Assembly: GCF_030580855.1 (NCBI RefSeq)
Contig: NZ_JAUQOP010000040.1
Location: 1 to 44,716, forward strand
Length of the DNA stretch: 44,716 nucleotides
Direction: 5' to 3'
Source: Pseudomonas citrullilanati
GTDB lineage: Bacteria > Pseudomonadota > Gammaproteobacteria > Pseudomonadales > Pseudomonadaceae
The position numbers and the translations under genes were made by a program. Shown piece after piece: positions 8,413 to 18,079 of the stretch. Under the pieces are notes generated by a model. The model saw only the letters and a list, made by a program, of their open reading frames with translations, was not told where the DNA came from and did no database searches. Each line of letters opens with the position of its first letter. Position 1 is the first letter of the stretch.

Positions 8413-11400
8413 ACGAAAAAGCCAGTTCACTGTTGCAGCTGTTGAATCAGACCGATCGCGCTCGCAGCCTGTTGCAGGAGCATTATGGCTCGGTACTGGA
8501 GATCGCCAGTGGTTCGCTCCAGCAATTGATGGACACTGACCGGCGCCTGCACATCAGCGAAGCCCGGGCCATACATGAACAGGCCAGAGCCATTAGCGCC
8601 GTCACCGTTCGACAGTTTCGCGAGCAGCGCCTGACCACGTCGATCCGCCGCGCCTTCGAGCCGGGCTCCGGCATCCGGGGACTGGTGGATGCCCCAACCT
8701 ACAACGATCTGTTCCGGCCGGACTGGGCCAACCATTGCCCGACCGATGCCATCGAAGCCACGACCTCCCCCGTCGCCTACCTGGCCGATCTTTACCGCGA
8801 AGTACAGAAGATCGAGCAGAGCGGCGGCCCCGGGGGCGGACAGGAGAACCGCATCTTGCTGGCCGATCGGCGTCCGGATCTGGCAGACCTGTGGCTGGAT
8901 CACAGTGCCCTCGACCGGGTCGAACCGACGCTGGTGCTGGTCAACGAAATACTGGAAACCTCGGCACGCCGCTATCTGGACAGTTTCAGCGACGAGCGCC
9001 CGCTCGATGACGTGCTGCTGGAGGTACGTTACCCCGCGACCTTGCCCTACGAGCGCTATCAGCAACAGATCAATTACACCCTGCGGCGCAAGGACCGCCT
9101 GCCCGGAGACGCTATCCGTTGCACCGACCCGGCCTATCCCTACTTCAAGGAACCCGGTGTGCATTCATTGCTATCGGACGTGGCCCTGGTGCAAGACACC
9201 GGCTTCGGCCCGATCCAACAGGGCATCTTGCTGGAGGCACCGTATTTCCCGGAGTTCGATCCCGAGCAGGACCCCGAACAAACATCAGCCCTGCCCCGTA
9301 TCAACCCGAGAACCCACCGGCTCGAACCCTCCAACACGGATCCCACGGAGTTCTTCAAGACCCACTTTGGCGAAAGCGACGTTTTCAAGCTACTCGATAC
9401 CCAGACGTTCTGCCTGCGCACGGGACTGAAGACCGAAGAGCTTGAATCGCTGCTGTCCGTGGGGGCTTACGCATCCTATCGGTCGGCCAATTTCATCTCG
9501 TCGGATACGGCACCGATGGATGGTGCGGCGTTCGGCTCGGTGTACGTCAACGCCGGCGTCAGTCCGGCCATGGCAATTGAAACCACCCGGGTTGCCGACA
9601 GTGGGCCCAGTCACCAAATTGTCAACTGGTCCCCTGATCGCTTCGATCGTCTCAACCGTATGGTCCGCCTGGCGCGTTGGCTAGAGCTGCCGTTCGACCA
9701 GGTTGATCGTCTGCTGATGGCGTCGATTGGCACCGAAGGAAAATCTTCGGACCACCGAATCACCACCGACACCCTTCGCGCCCTTGGCCTGTTCCAGGGC
9801 CTGCGCATGCGCTACAAGGTCAGCGCCGACGACTTCGCCGCGTTGCTCCAGGGGCTGGCCGTCCACGGTCGAGGCAAGCAACCGACGCAGTTCGACCAAA
9901 TATTCAACAGCCAGGCGCTGTTTCCCGGGCCGCTGGTCCTGGATGGGGAAGTGTTCAATATCACTCCCGGCAATGAAGCCGAGCGCCAGAAAATCGATCA
10001 CTTATGCGCCGCCTTGGGCATGACCTTCGAAATGTACCGTTTTACCGCCAAGGTCATCGAACAGTCCTACGCCGGTGAGCCCTTGCACTGGGACACGGCA
10101 GTGGTGTCGGCGTTCTACCGGCTGGTCCGGCTGCCGCATTATTTGGGGTTAACCACCATCGAGGCCCTGGCGCTGCTCGAACTGCTGGATAACGGTGGCA
10201 GCCACCTGGTCTCGAAACTGGCTGGACCGCCCCACATCGCCACCTACCAGACGTCCGACAACACCGACACCTTGAGTGCGATCCACGCCTTGGTTGAAGC
10301 CAGTGCCTGGCTGGCCGAGCATAAATGGACGGTCGGCCAAGCCTGTCGGATCGTGCTACCAGCCTTGACCAAGCCGGTGGCCAGCGAGGCCGAGCTCAAC
10401 TTGCTTAAACAGATGCACTCGCGCTTGGCGGCGGCGCTGATCAGTGACAGCAGTTTTGCCGAAATTGGCGCAGCGCAAACCCGCACGGTCGTGAATATCG
10501 ACGACCACGGGGTAGAAGTACTTACCTCGGTGGACATCGATTGGTTCCACGAACTCAAGGAGTTCATCGAGACAGGAGAAACCCTCCCGGCGGCCAAGGG
10601 CCTGGTCAAGTACCTGAGAGGCGAAACCGAAGAGCGCTTTGAAGCCGCCTTGAGTGGCATCGTCGAGGAAGTCCTGGGACGATTGGATTTACCCGTCGAA
10701 GGCCAGCATGCGCAGATCTGCAATATGATCATGCGTGCTCGCGGCGCGCAGGAAGCTTTGCTGATGGAAGGACTGGCCGGCTACTTGGACAGCTCCGTCG
10801 ACCTGGTCAAGGTGCTGCTGTTCTGGGCCGAGGGCAACCGCTACCAAGTGCTGATGGAAGTGCTTCGGGTCTTTGGCAACGCCAGCGGCCTGTTGCAAGT
10901 CCCGGTCGGTGATGATGTGCTCCTGGTGCTCGACAACCTGGTCAAGCGAGCGACCATCACCCAACACCTGGACCTGAGTCCGGCATTCGTCGATCAGTGT
11001 GTGCAACATCCGCAGTGGTTCGGCCTCGACCATACCGGGCTGTCGCTACAGACCTTGTACTTTTTCTCCCAGTACGCCTCGATGGTCCGCCTGAGTGCAC
11101 AACCGGAAGAGCGGTTGCTGGATTACATGCGGCTGATCAACAGCCTATGGGATACGGCCCTGGAAGGCGACAAGCGCCTGATCCGCGACAGCGCCGCGAA
11201 CAAACTGGCCGGTTTCCTCGACTGGGGGGTGCGCCAGGTATTGGCGTTGGCCTCGCACCTGAACCCGGAGGATGGGGTGATCTTTACCCTCGCCGAACTG
11301 GATCTGCTGGTGCGTACCTGCCTCTTGGCGCGGCATACGGGGCTGGATGCCGACGCACTGTTGGCGCTGGGCAGCCTGACGCCGACCAGTGACACAAGCG

Positions 11401-13304
11401 ACTTTCGTCATGCCGCGGAGTTGGCATTAGCCAGCCTCACCGAAGCCGTGCCGGGAACCCCCGTGGGTGAAGTCGGACAGAGCCACAGCAGTGTGATTAC
11501 GGTGACACCGGACTATCTGGTAGCCAACAAACCTGGTGAAAGCGCGACTTACAGCATCACCCTTCGCGACTTCATGGATGAGCCGTTCGAGGGTGTCACG
11601 ATTAGCTGGAGTAGCAACCTGGGGGAACTGGAGGGTGGATGGGATCCGACTGATGACAAAGGGCAAGCCACGGTCACGCTGAATAGCGGTGACACCATGG
11701 GCATCGCTCATGTGGTGGCGGAGTATGGGTTAGGGGACAAAGTGCTGGCACCCGTCATCACCATTGGTCATGACGACGCTTCGCTGCACTTTTCAGAGCC
11801 GTTCCACGATCGCACGCAAGCCTTGTCCAACAAACTTGAAGCGATCAATTTCAGCGTCACGCTGGTGGATGACTTTACCAATCTGGGGATAGATCGCCTG
11901 GTGGATTGGGGGACGACATTGGGCGAGTTCCAGCGCTACCAGACGATGACCAACCATGAGGGTATCAGCCAATCGATCCTGCGTAGCGGACCTCTTGGCA
12001 TGGCCAAGGTGGTCGCACACTATGAAAATGGCAGCCGGTGGACGTTTCCAGAGGTGGAATTTACCAGCACGCCCTATTTCCAATATGTTCGTTTTATCAA
12101 CACGGTCGTCGAAGGGATCGAGGGCCGGCTCGTTTGCCGGTTGACCGAGCTTAATGGCGATCCGGTTCCCGTCGGCACGGTAGTCCATTGGTCCGCCGAT
12201 ATTGAAGGTTTATTGGACGTTCAGAGTCTCACGGAAAGTGATGGGCTGGCCTATGCGCGATATGAATTCGCTTCACCGGGCGAAGTTGTTGTAACGGTCA
12301 GTGCCGATGACAACGTTCGAGATAAAGCAAGCGCCGTCACAACGATACACGCCAGGGCGGTGATTGCGCGTCATGAGGCCAGCGATACTCACTATATGTT
12401 GGGTAGCCCGGATGCCGTAGTGTTTGCGGTGTGGCTCACGGCCGGTGGGAGTGCCTTTGCAAAGGGCGAGATCGACTGGGCGGTCAATGACGTGTTCAAG
12501 GCCAAGACCCTCTCGGATAACGAGGGCATGGCAACGTTCAGTTCGAAATTTATCGCCGCAGATGATGTGTCTTCCGGGTGCAAGGTTTCAGCGACCGTGG
12601 CCGGGACGGATATGAAGGTTGAATTCGCGGTGTCGATCGTCCCCTATTTTGTCGTCGAAGTCAGTTTGCGGGGGGATGATATCTATGACCGGGCGCCCGA
12701 CTTCTTGAGCCGGTTTTCAAACTACATAATCCATGTCGATGTGACGGACGGAGCCGGTGTCCCGATAGTGGGTGTGCCACTCAAATTGAAAAACCTGGGC
12801 GTGGGCCTGGATATTCTCAGGGTCTCTATCGAAAACCTGGACAAAGTTGTCTATTCGACATCCGAGGGCATAGATTTTCCAGTTTCCCTGCCCGGATCGA
12901 GCTCTCACTATATTTACCTGGGCGAACTGTCTCTTTCCCTCGATATTGGCCGGCGGTCGACCTGGAAGGGGAAATACAGAGTTGGCCTGATTTATTGGGT
13001 GGGTACTTTTCTTGTGCGAAACAATAAATTGCAGGCTAGCTACCAAGTCAGATCGGACGGCCTTCTTCTGTTTAATGATAATTTCCTGGGACTTGCCGAC
13101 GTTGACATTGTGGGCGCCATTGCCGAGACGGGTTGGCAGGCGTCTGGCAAGCTCAATAATGAAAACCACAGCTGGGATCTTGAATTTCTACTGGACGAAG
13201 CCAGTCCGACCCCACTGCCAGGTCAGGAGATAAAAGTAAGCCAGTTCGCTGTCGCCGGTGAGAACGTAATATTTGCGGAGTCAACTGCGCAGATACGGCA
13301 TTGA
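8409..13304 (+). CDS. tcaA: Tc toxin TcA subunit, N-terminal part (TcaA-like) with Ig-like extension
   Basis: This 1631-residue protein is the first half of a split TcA. Residues ~99-190 carry the VRP1/SpvA-type TcA signature (FRPDWANHCPTDAIEATTSPVAYLADLY; RPDLADLWLD then LVLVNEILE). Up to ~1020 is the mostly helical shell-type region. From ~1028 to the C-terminus are beta-rich Ig-like modules; the first (ITVTPDYLVANKPGESATYSI, DDKGQATVTLNSG) looks like a Big-1/invasin domain and several related modules follow. Photorhabdus TcaA is near 1100 residues, so about 500 residues are extra. In intact TcA proteins the Ig-like domains bind receptors; a similar role here is inference. The last ~1800 bases look AT-richer than the rest. 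The start overlaps tcaC (ATGA) and GGAG lies 7 nt upstream. Confidence 0.9.
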   Translation: MNEKASSLLQLLNQTDRARSLLQEHYGSVLEIASGSLQQLMDTDRRLHISEARAIHEQARAISAVTVRQFREQRLTTSIRRAFEPGSGIRGLVDAPTYNDLFRPDWANHCPTDAIEATTSPVAYLADLYREVQKIEQSGGPGGGQENRILLADRRPDLADLWLDHSALDRVEPTLVLVNEILETSARRYLDSFSDERPLDDVLLEVRYPATLPYERYQQQINYTLRRKDRLPGDAIRCTDPAYPYFKEPGVHSLLSDVALVQDTGFGPIQQGILLEAPYFPEFDPEQDPEQTSALPRINPRTHRLEPSNTDPTEFFKTHFGESDVFKLLDTQTFCLRTGLKTEELESLLSVGAYASYRSANFISSDTAPMDGAAFGSVYVNAGVSPAMAIETTRVADSGPSHQIVNWSPDRFDRLNRMVRLARWLELPFDQVDRLLMASIGTEGKSSDHRITTDTLRALGLFQGLRMRYKVSADDFAALLQGLAVHGRGKQPTQFDQIFNSQALFPGPLVLDGEVFNITPGNEAERQKIDHLCAALGMTFEMYRFTAKVIEQSYAGEPLHWDTAVVSAFYRLVRLPHYLGLTTIEALALLELLDNGGSHLVSKLAGPPHIATYQTSDNTDTLSAIHALVEASAWLAEHKWTVGQACRIVLPALTKPVASEAELNLLKQMHSRLAAALISDSSFAEIGAAQTRTVVNIDDHGVEVLTSVDIDWFHELKEFIETGETLPAAKGLVKYLRGETEERFEAALSGIVEEVLGRLDLPVEGQHAQICNMIMRARGAQEALLMEGLAGYLDSSVDLVKVLLFWAEGNRYQVLMEVLRVFGNASGLLQVPVGDDVLLVLDNLVKRATITQHLDLSPAFVDQCVQHPQWFGLDHTGLSLQTLYFFSQYASMVRLSAQPEERLLDYMRLINSLWDTALEGDKRLIRDSAANKLAGFLDWGVRQVLALASHLNPEDGVIFTLAELDLLVRTCLLARHTGLDADALLALGSLTPTSDTSDFRHAAELALASLTEAVPGTPVGEVGQSHSSVITVTPDYLVANKPGESATYSITLRDFMDEPFEGVTISWSSNLGELEGGWDPTDDKGQATVTLNSGDTMGIAHVVAEYGLGDKVLAPVITIGHDDASLHFSEPFHDRTQALSNKLEAINFSVTLVDDFTNLGIDRLVDWGTTLGEFQRYQTMTNHEGISQSILRSGPLGMAKVVAHYENGSRWTFPEVEFTSTPYFQYVRFINTVVEGIEGRLVCRLTELNGDPVPVGTVVHWSADIEGLLDVQSLTESDGLAYARYEFASPGEVVVTVSADDNVRDKASAVTTIHARAVIARHEASDTHYMLGSPDAVVFAVWLTAGGSAFAKGEIDWAVNDVFKAKTLSDNEGMATFSSKFIAADDVSSGCKVSATVAGTDMKVEFAVSIVPYFVVEVSLRGDDIYDRAPDFLSRFSNYIIHVDVTDGAGVPIVGVPLKLKNLGVGLDILRVSIENLDKVVYSTSEGIDFPVSLPGSSSHYIYLGELSLSLDIGRRSTWKGKYRVGLIYWVGTFLVRNNKLQASYQVRSDGLLLFNDNFLGLADVDIVGAIAETGWQASGKLNNENHSWDLEFLLDEASPTPLPGQEIKVSQFAVAGENVIFAESTAQIRH

Positions 13305-13336
13305 GTCAGCTATTTGTTCCGCGTGGAGCGTCAACT

Positions 13337-16300
13337 ATGAAAGCCGGAATAGTAAACGAACTTGAAGAACAACGCCGTGATGCCCTGGTCGCCTATTACC
13401 TGGGTCAGATCGTGCCGTCATCGCACACCGCGGCCCCCTTGCGCCTGACCACTCCCGAAGACCTCTACGAATACCTGCTGATCGACAATCAAGTCAGCGC
13501 CCAGGTGCAAACCAGCCGTGTCGCCCAGGGCATCGCCAGCCTCCAGCAATATATCCATGCCATCTACAATGGCATGGAGCCCGGCTACCCCTATGGGTTC
13601 AGCGCCGAAGAACTGCGCTTGTGGCGCGAGAGCATGAGCCAGTACAGCATCTGGGCCGGTTACCAGATGATCGAAGACTATCCGGAAAACTACATCGACC
13701 CCACCCTGCGCCTGGGCAAGACCAGCCCGTTCAAGACCCTGGAGAACGACCTAGGACAAAGCCGCCTGACCGAGGACAGCGTACAGACCGCGCTGAGAAA
13801 CTACCTCAGCCAGTTTGAATTGGTGAGCAACCTGAAGATCGTCTCGGGCTATATAGACGGCACGGACTTCCGGCGCGCTGATTATTATTTTGTCGGTCGA
13901 CAGAACGTCGAGCCCTTTGCGGCCTATTGGCGCAAGGCGGCGATTGACCTGAACGATTCGAGCACCCACGTTTCACCGGCGGCCTGGAGTGAATGGAAAA
14001 CCATTGATGTCGTTTTTGAGGCTGGCGTTACCCAGGCTCGCCTCGTGGTGATTCGCGGCCGGTTACACCTGGTCTGGGTCGAAGTCGGCCAGCCAGAGGC
14101 CAACGATGATGGCGGTAAAACCGGAAAGTACTTTTATTCAGCCAAGATGACCTATAAACAAGTCAACGACCAATGGTCTCCGGCCACGGTACTTTATACA
14201 GGACTGACCCAAGCGACCAATTTAACCGACAGACTCTCGGCAGAAAGACACATCGACAGTGGCGCCTTTTCAGTGGCCATGGACCTTCGTGATGCGTCGG
14301 CACCTCGACTGGTGGTGGCTTTTTATCTCAGCAATCATATGGATCTTCACGTCTATGATGAGCTGTTCAGTAAGGTTAATTTGAATTCCACTGAAAGCGC
14401 TGAGTTGGCTCGCGTCGCGGGAACCATGTTTGGAGATGACTCGACACGCCTGCAGTTTCCCTATGTAGGCATTGATACCGGTGCGCCGGAGGTTGACTGG
14501 ATTATCGGCTCAATTGTTTGGGATCGCGATAGCCCGCACAACTATTACCCGCCTTCGAACACTTACCCGGATGCCTTGAACCCCTATCTGGAATTCAAGG
14601 CGACTTTGCATATGCAAAGAACCGGCGAAGGGGAACCGAGCGGCGGGAAAATTGAGGTGCAGGGCAGCTGCCAGGCTGTGCGTATGGAACGCCAGGCGAT
14701 TCAATTGCTCCTTGAGGATGGCTATGTCGAGGAGTGGTATGGCCAAGGGCTTGCCAAGTACCAGGTTGAAGTTTATTTCAGTATCTTTTACGAGAGTGGG
14801 CAGTTTTTCGCGGTCTGCGAAATCACCAACATCGTGCCGTTTTTTCAGGAGAAAAAGAAACACAGCCATACTTTCAGTTTTTTCAATGACCGGATTGGCT
14901 CAATAGATCAAGACACCCCGGGTACGCAGATAGGCGTGGATTGGAACAGTCCTTCCTGCCCCTGGCCTTTCAGAAAAATGCGCTACAAAATTTCTCTTCC
15001 AACGATGGAGCTTAAATCGTTTCCGTCTTTTTCACCTGAAGCGGTCTGGTCGGGGGCTTCTTTCGAGGTTGAATCGACGGTTGAGCGTGTGTGGTGGGCG
15101 GACCCAGAAGAAAGCCATACGTTGAAATTCATTAATAAATCAAATGTGTTCGTCGATGTGTTGGGCCCGATCTCGAGAAATTTCGGCGTCTGGTACGCTT
15201 ATGAGAATGGAGGTCAATATAAGGAGGATAGACTAGGCCATGTTGCACTCACGTTGAACGGTGCTGCTAAAACCCCCTTGTTCACGAAGAATTGGACCGG
15301 CACAACCGATACCACCTATGCATTTCCTTTTGGCGTAGCGAGAGGTGCGGACCCTGGACTAGGTTGGAATAGATTCCTGGTGTCACTCAGTCCGATGCTG
15401 CGCGACGTCCCCAGAGTGACGACCACCGCGGCGGGCGCGCAATTTCTTGATCTGCAGGCACTGAAGCTGCCCAGCCTGCGTTACGTTCGGCTAAACAGTT
15501 TGTTCGCCGCGCAATTGGTCGCCAAGAGTGCCTTCTCCGTGGAGGCGGTCCTGAGCTGGGAGAGCCAGCACACGGAGGAGCCTCCCCTCCCCGGTTCTTC
15601 GCAACCGGTTCCTCTGGACTTCGACGGCGCCAACGGGCGTTATTTCTGGGAAATATTCTTCCACGCCCCACATCTGGTCGCACGGCGCTTGCACAGCGAA
15701 TTCGACTACCTGGGCGCGGAAACCTGGTACCACGCCGTTTTCAATCCACTGGCACGTATTCAACCGCTCTACCCGGCCCCCTCCGTGGAGTACCCGTATT
15801 GGTGCGTCAGACCCTTGGCGCAACCGGATCGTCCCGCCGAACAATTTTTCGGCTTGGGCGGCTTGCGTGATCCGGACGCGATTGCCTACGGCGCGCCGTC
15901 GCACTACCGCAAGGCGATTTTCACCGACTACGTGAAAAACCTGATCGCCCGCGGCGACATGCTCTACCGGCAACTGACCCGTGATGCCCTCAACGAAGCC
16001 AAGCTTCTGTACGTTCGAGCCCTGTCCTTGCTGGGCCCCTTATCCAAGGGCCGTAGTATCAGCCGTTGGGAGCCCATGCCACTGGTGGATGCGGCAGCCT
16101 ATGACAGTGAGCTGTTCAGTGCCTTCGAATCGTCCATCCAGACACTTTTCGCCGAGGATATTCCCCGGCATATCCAGGGCGAACCCTGGTGGCGCTTGAT
16201 CGACGCGCCCTGGTTCCGCCTGCCGGTGAACACACAACTGCTCGAACTGTGGAGCGACCTGGATCTGCGCCTGGGCAACCTGCGCAACAACCTTACCCTG

Positions 16301-18076
16301 GACGGCAAACCCCTACTGCTGGCGCTTTACGAAACACCGGCCCGCCCATTCGACCTGTTGCGCGCGCAGTTGGCCGGAGAGAACGGCGGCGCCCGGCGGT
16401 TAGGGTCCCTGGCAATCATCCCGCCCTACCGTTTCCGCGCCATGCTACCCCGCGTGCAGAACGCCGTTGACACCCTGATCCGCTTTGGCGAACAGGTACG
16501 CGCCTATATGGAACTGCGTGACCGCAGCCAGCAGGAAGAACTGCTGCAGGCCCATGTGCAGGAACTCTCCGAATTTGCCGTGACCTTGCAGGAGCAGGCC
16601 ATTGAACAGGCGCGCAGCGGCAAAAGTGCCTTGACCGCCAGCAAAGCGATGGTGGCCGCCCGCCAAGGCTATTACGAGCGATTGCGCCAAGAGGATGTCT
16701 CCGCCAACGAGAAAAAAATCATCAATGAGCGCTTGGCCGCGGGGATAATCAATACCGTCACGTCTGCCGCGATGATGGCCGCGCATGGGATTGATGCCAC
16801 CGCCCCCAATATGTCGGGAGCGTCCTGGGGGGTAAACAAACCAGCCGGATTTGCCTTTGCGGTCTCTTCAGCACTCGAAATAGCGTCTAAAGGGCTTATG
16901 GCCGATGCAGAGCGTCGAACCCAGGACGAACAATATCGTCGTCGCCGCGAAGAGTGGGATTTCCAGATCGAGCAAGCCAAGGCCGAAATCGAGGCACTCG
17001 GTAAGCAGATAGACACTCAACGAATCGTCATCGCCTCGGCCAGCACCGGTTTGCAGCAAGCTGGAAAAGCTCGCGAACAGGCCGAAATTTATTATGACTT
17101 CCTCAAGCACCGTGCCGCAGGCCCAGGACTGTATCAATGGTTGCTCAGCCAGATGGCGACCCTGTATTTCCAAGCCTATGACGCGGTGCTGTCGATGTGC
17201 CTGGCCACCGAAGCCGGCTGGCAATATGAAATAGGTGACCGTGACACGCGCTTCATTCCTCATGATGCCTGGGCTGATAACCGTCACGGCCTGAGCGCCG
17301 GTGAAGCCTTGAAACTGGGTTTACTGCGCATGGAGTCGGCTTTCCTCAATCGCCATGAGCGCCGTCTGGAGCTGACCAAGACGATCTCCTTGAAAGACCT
17401 GCTCAAGGATTACGACCCCAATGCCGCGCACGATGGCGCTGTGCCCAAGGCCACCGGCTGGGAGGCGGTGCGCGATCAGCTAAGGAGCGAGGGCGAGATT
17501 ACGTTCCACCTGAACAGTTCGCTGTTCGACAAGGATTATCCCGGCCATTACCTGCGCCAATTGGTGGGGGTGAGCCTGTCGTTCCCAGTGGTGCTGGGGC
17601 CTTACCAGGATATCCATGCCACCCTCGTGCAAACACGTAGCAGCACCTTGTTGAAACCCTCGCTGGGTGGCGTAGCGAGCCTCTATAGCCAGGCCGGTGA
17701 GTTGGCGCCGGACAACGATATCGAACTCGACCCACGGCATATCGTGTTCAACCCCAGGCTCAGCCAGCAAGTCGGCTTGTCCAGCGGGCTGGATGATTAC
17801 GGCCTGTTCACCCTGAACTTCGACGATGAGCGCTACTTGCCTTTCGAGGGCACGGGCGCCGTGTCGAGCTGGATGCTGAGCTTCCCTCGACACCCGTCGG
17901 CTCATCAAGAAGCGATCTTCGATTCCTTGACCGACATTATTTTGCAAGTGCGTTACTTGGCGGTGGACGGTGGCAAGGCGTTTGCCGCCCAGGTCGAGCC
18001 GTTGGTGGCGTACGTGGAACATCAAGAGTCCGTGCGCACATCGCTTCTCGCCTCCCCTGTCACTGCCGCAAGATGA
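13337..18076 (+). CDS. tcaB: Tc toxin TcA subunit, C-terminal pore-forming part (TcaB-like)
   Basis: This 1579-residue protein is the second half of TcA. ATG 13337 has GGAG 8 nt upstream; a TTG at 13301 that overlaps the tcaA stop is the longer alternative. Residues ~10-90 match the ABC-toxin N-terminal region (RDALVAYYLGQ, DLYEYLLIDNQVSAQVQTS). A neuraminidase-like/receptor-binding beta region follows to ~900. Residues ~1036-1310 form long coiled helices with the hydrophobic pore tip (AGIINTVTSAAMMAAHG to FAVSSALEIASKGL). The C-terminal TcB-binding domain includes GEITFHLNSSLFDKDYPGHYLRQLVG. In known Tc toxins this part makes the translocation channel that enters the host membrane. The middle third (about 14200-15300) looks AT-richer than the flanks. 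It ends 3 nt before tccC. Confidence 0.92.
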   Translation: MKAGIVNELEEQRRDALVAYYLGQIVPSSHTAAPLRLTTPEDLYEYLLIDNQVSAQVQTSRVAQGIASLQQYIHAIYNGMEPGYPYGFSAEELRLWRESMSQYSIWAGYQMIEDYPENYIDPTLRLGKTSPFKTLENDLGQSRLTEDSVQTALRNYLSQFELVSNLKIVSGYIDGTDFRRADYYFVGRQNVEPFAAYWRKAAIDLNDSSTHVSPAAWSEWKTIDVVFEAGVTQARLVVIRGRLHLVWVEVGQPEANDDGGKTGKYFYSAKMTYKQVNDQWSPATVLYTGLTQATNLTDRLSAERHIDSGAFSVAMDLRDASAPRLVVAFYLSNHMDLHVYDELFSKVNLNSTESAELARVAGTMFGDDSTRLQFPYVGIDTGAPEVDWIIGSIVWDRDSPHNYYPPSNTYPDALNPYLEFKATLHMQRTGEGEPSGGKIEVQGSCQAVRMERQAIQLLLEDGYVEEWYGQGLAKYQVEVYFSIFYESGQFFAVCEITNIVPFFQEKKKHSHTFSFFNDRIGSIDQDTPGTQIGVDWNSPSCPWPFRKMRYKISLPTMELKSFPSFSPEAVWSGASFEVESTVERVWWADPEESHTLKFINKSNVFVDVLGPISRNFGVWYAYENGGQYKEDRLGHVALTLNGAAKTPLFTKNWTGTTDTTYAFPFGVARGADPGLGWNRFLVSLSPMLRDVPRVTTTAAGAQFLDLQALKLPSLRYVRLNSLFAAQLVAKSAFSVEAVLSWESQHTEEPPLPGSSQPVPLDFDGANGRYFWEIFFHAPHLVARRLHSEFDYLGAETWYHAVFNPLARIQPLYPAPSVEYPYWCVRPLAQPDRPAEQFFGLGGLRDPDAIAYGAPSHYRKAIFTDYVKNLIARGDMLYRQLTRDALNEAKLLYVRALSLLGPLSKGRSISRWEPMPLVDAAAYDSELFSAFESSIQTLFAEDIPRHIQGEPWWRLIDAPWFRLPVNTQLLELWSDLDLRLGNLRNNLTLDGKPLLLALYETPARPFDLLRAQLAGENGGARRLGSLAIIPPYRFRAMLPRVQNAVDTLIRFGEQVRAYMELRDRSQQEELLQAHVQELSEFAVTLQEQAIEQARSGKSALTASKAMVAARQGYYERLRQEDVSANEKKIINERLAAGIINTVTSAAMMAAHGIDATAPNMSGASWGVNKPAGFAFAVSSALEIASKGLMADAERRTQDEQYRRRREEWDFQIEQAKAEIEALGKQIDTQRIVIASASTGLQQAGKAREQAEIYYDFLKHRAAGPGLYQWLLSQMATLYFQAYDAVLSMCLATEAGWQYEIGDRDTRFIPHDAWADNRHGLSAGEALKLGLLRMESAFLNRHERRLELTKTISLKDLLKDYDPNAAHDGAVPKATGWEAVRDQLRSEGEITFHLNSSLFDKDYPGHYLRQLVGVSLSFPVVLGPYQDIHATLVQTRSSTLLKPSLGGVASLYSQAGELAPDNDIELDPRHIVFNPRLSQQVGLSSGLDDYGLFTLNFDDERYLPFEGTGAVSSWMLSFPRHPSAHQEAIFDSLTDIILQVRYLAVDGGKAFAAQVEPLVAYVEHQESVRTSLLASPVTAAR

Positions 18077-18079
18077 GCC

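Noticed and set aside
13301..13336. TTG start for the tcaB-like gene
   Set aside because: ATG 13337 has a well-spaced GGAG and begins at the conserved family N-terminus; TTG would only add 12 residues.
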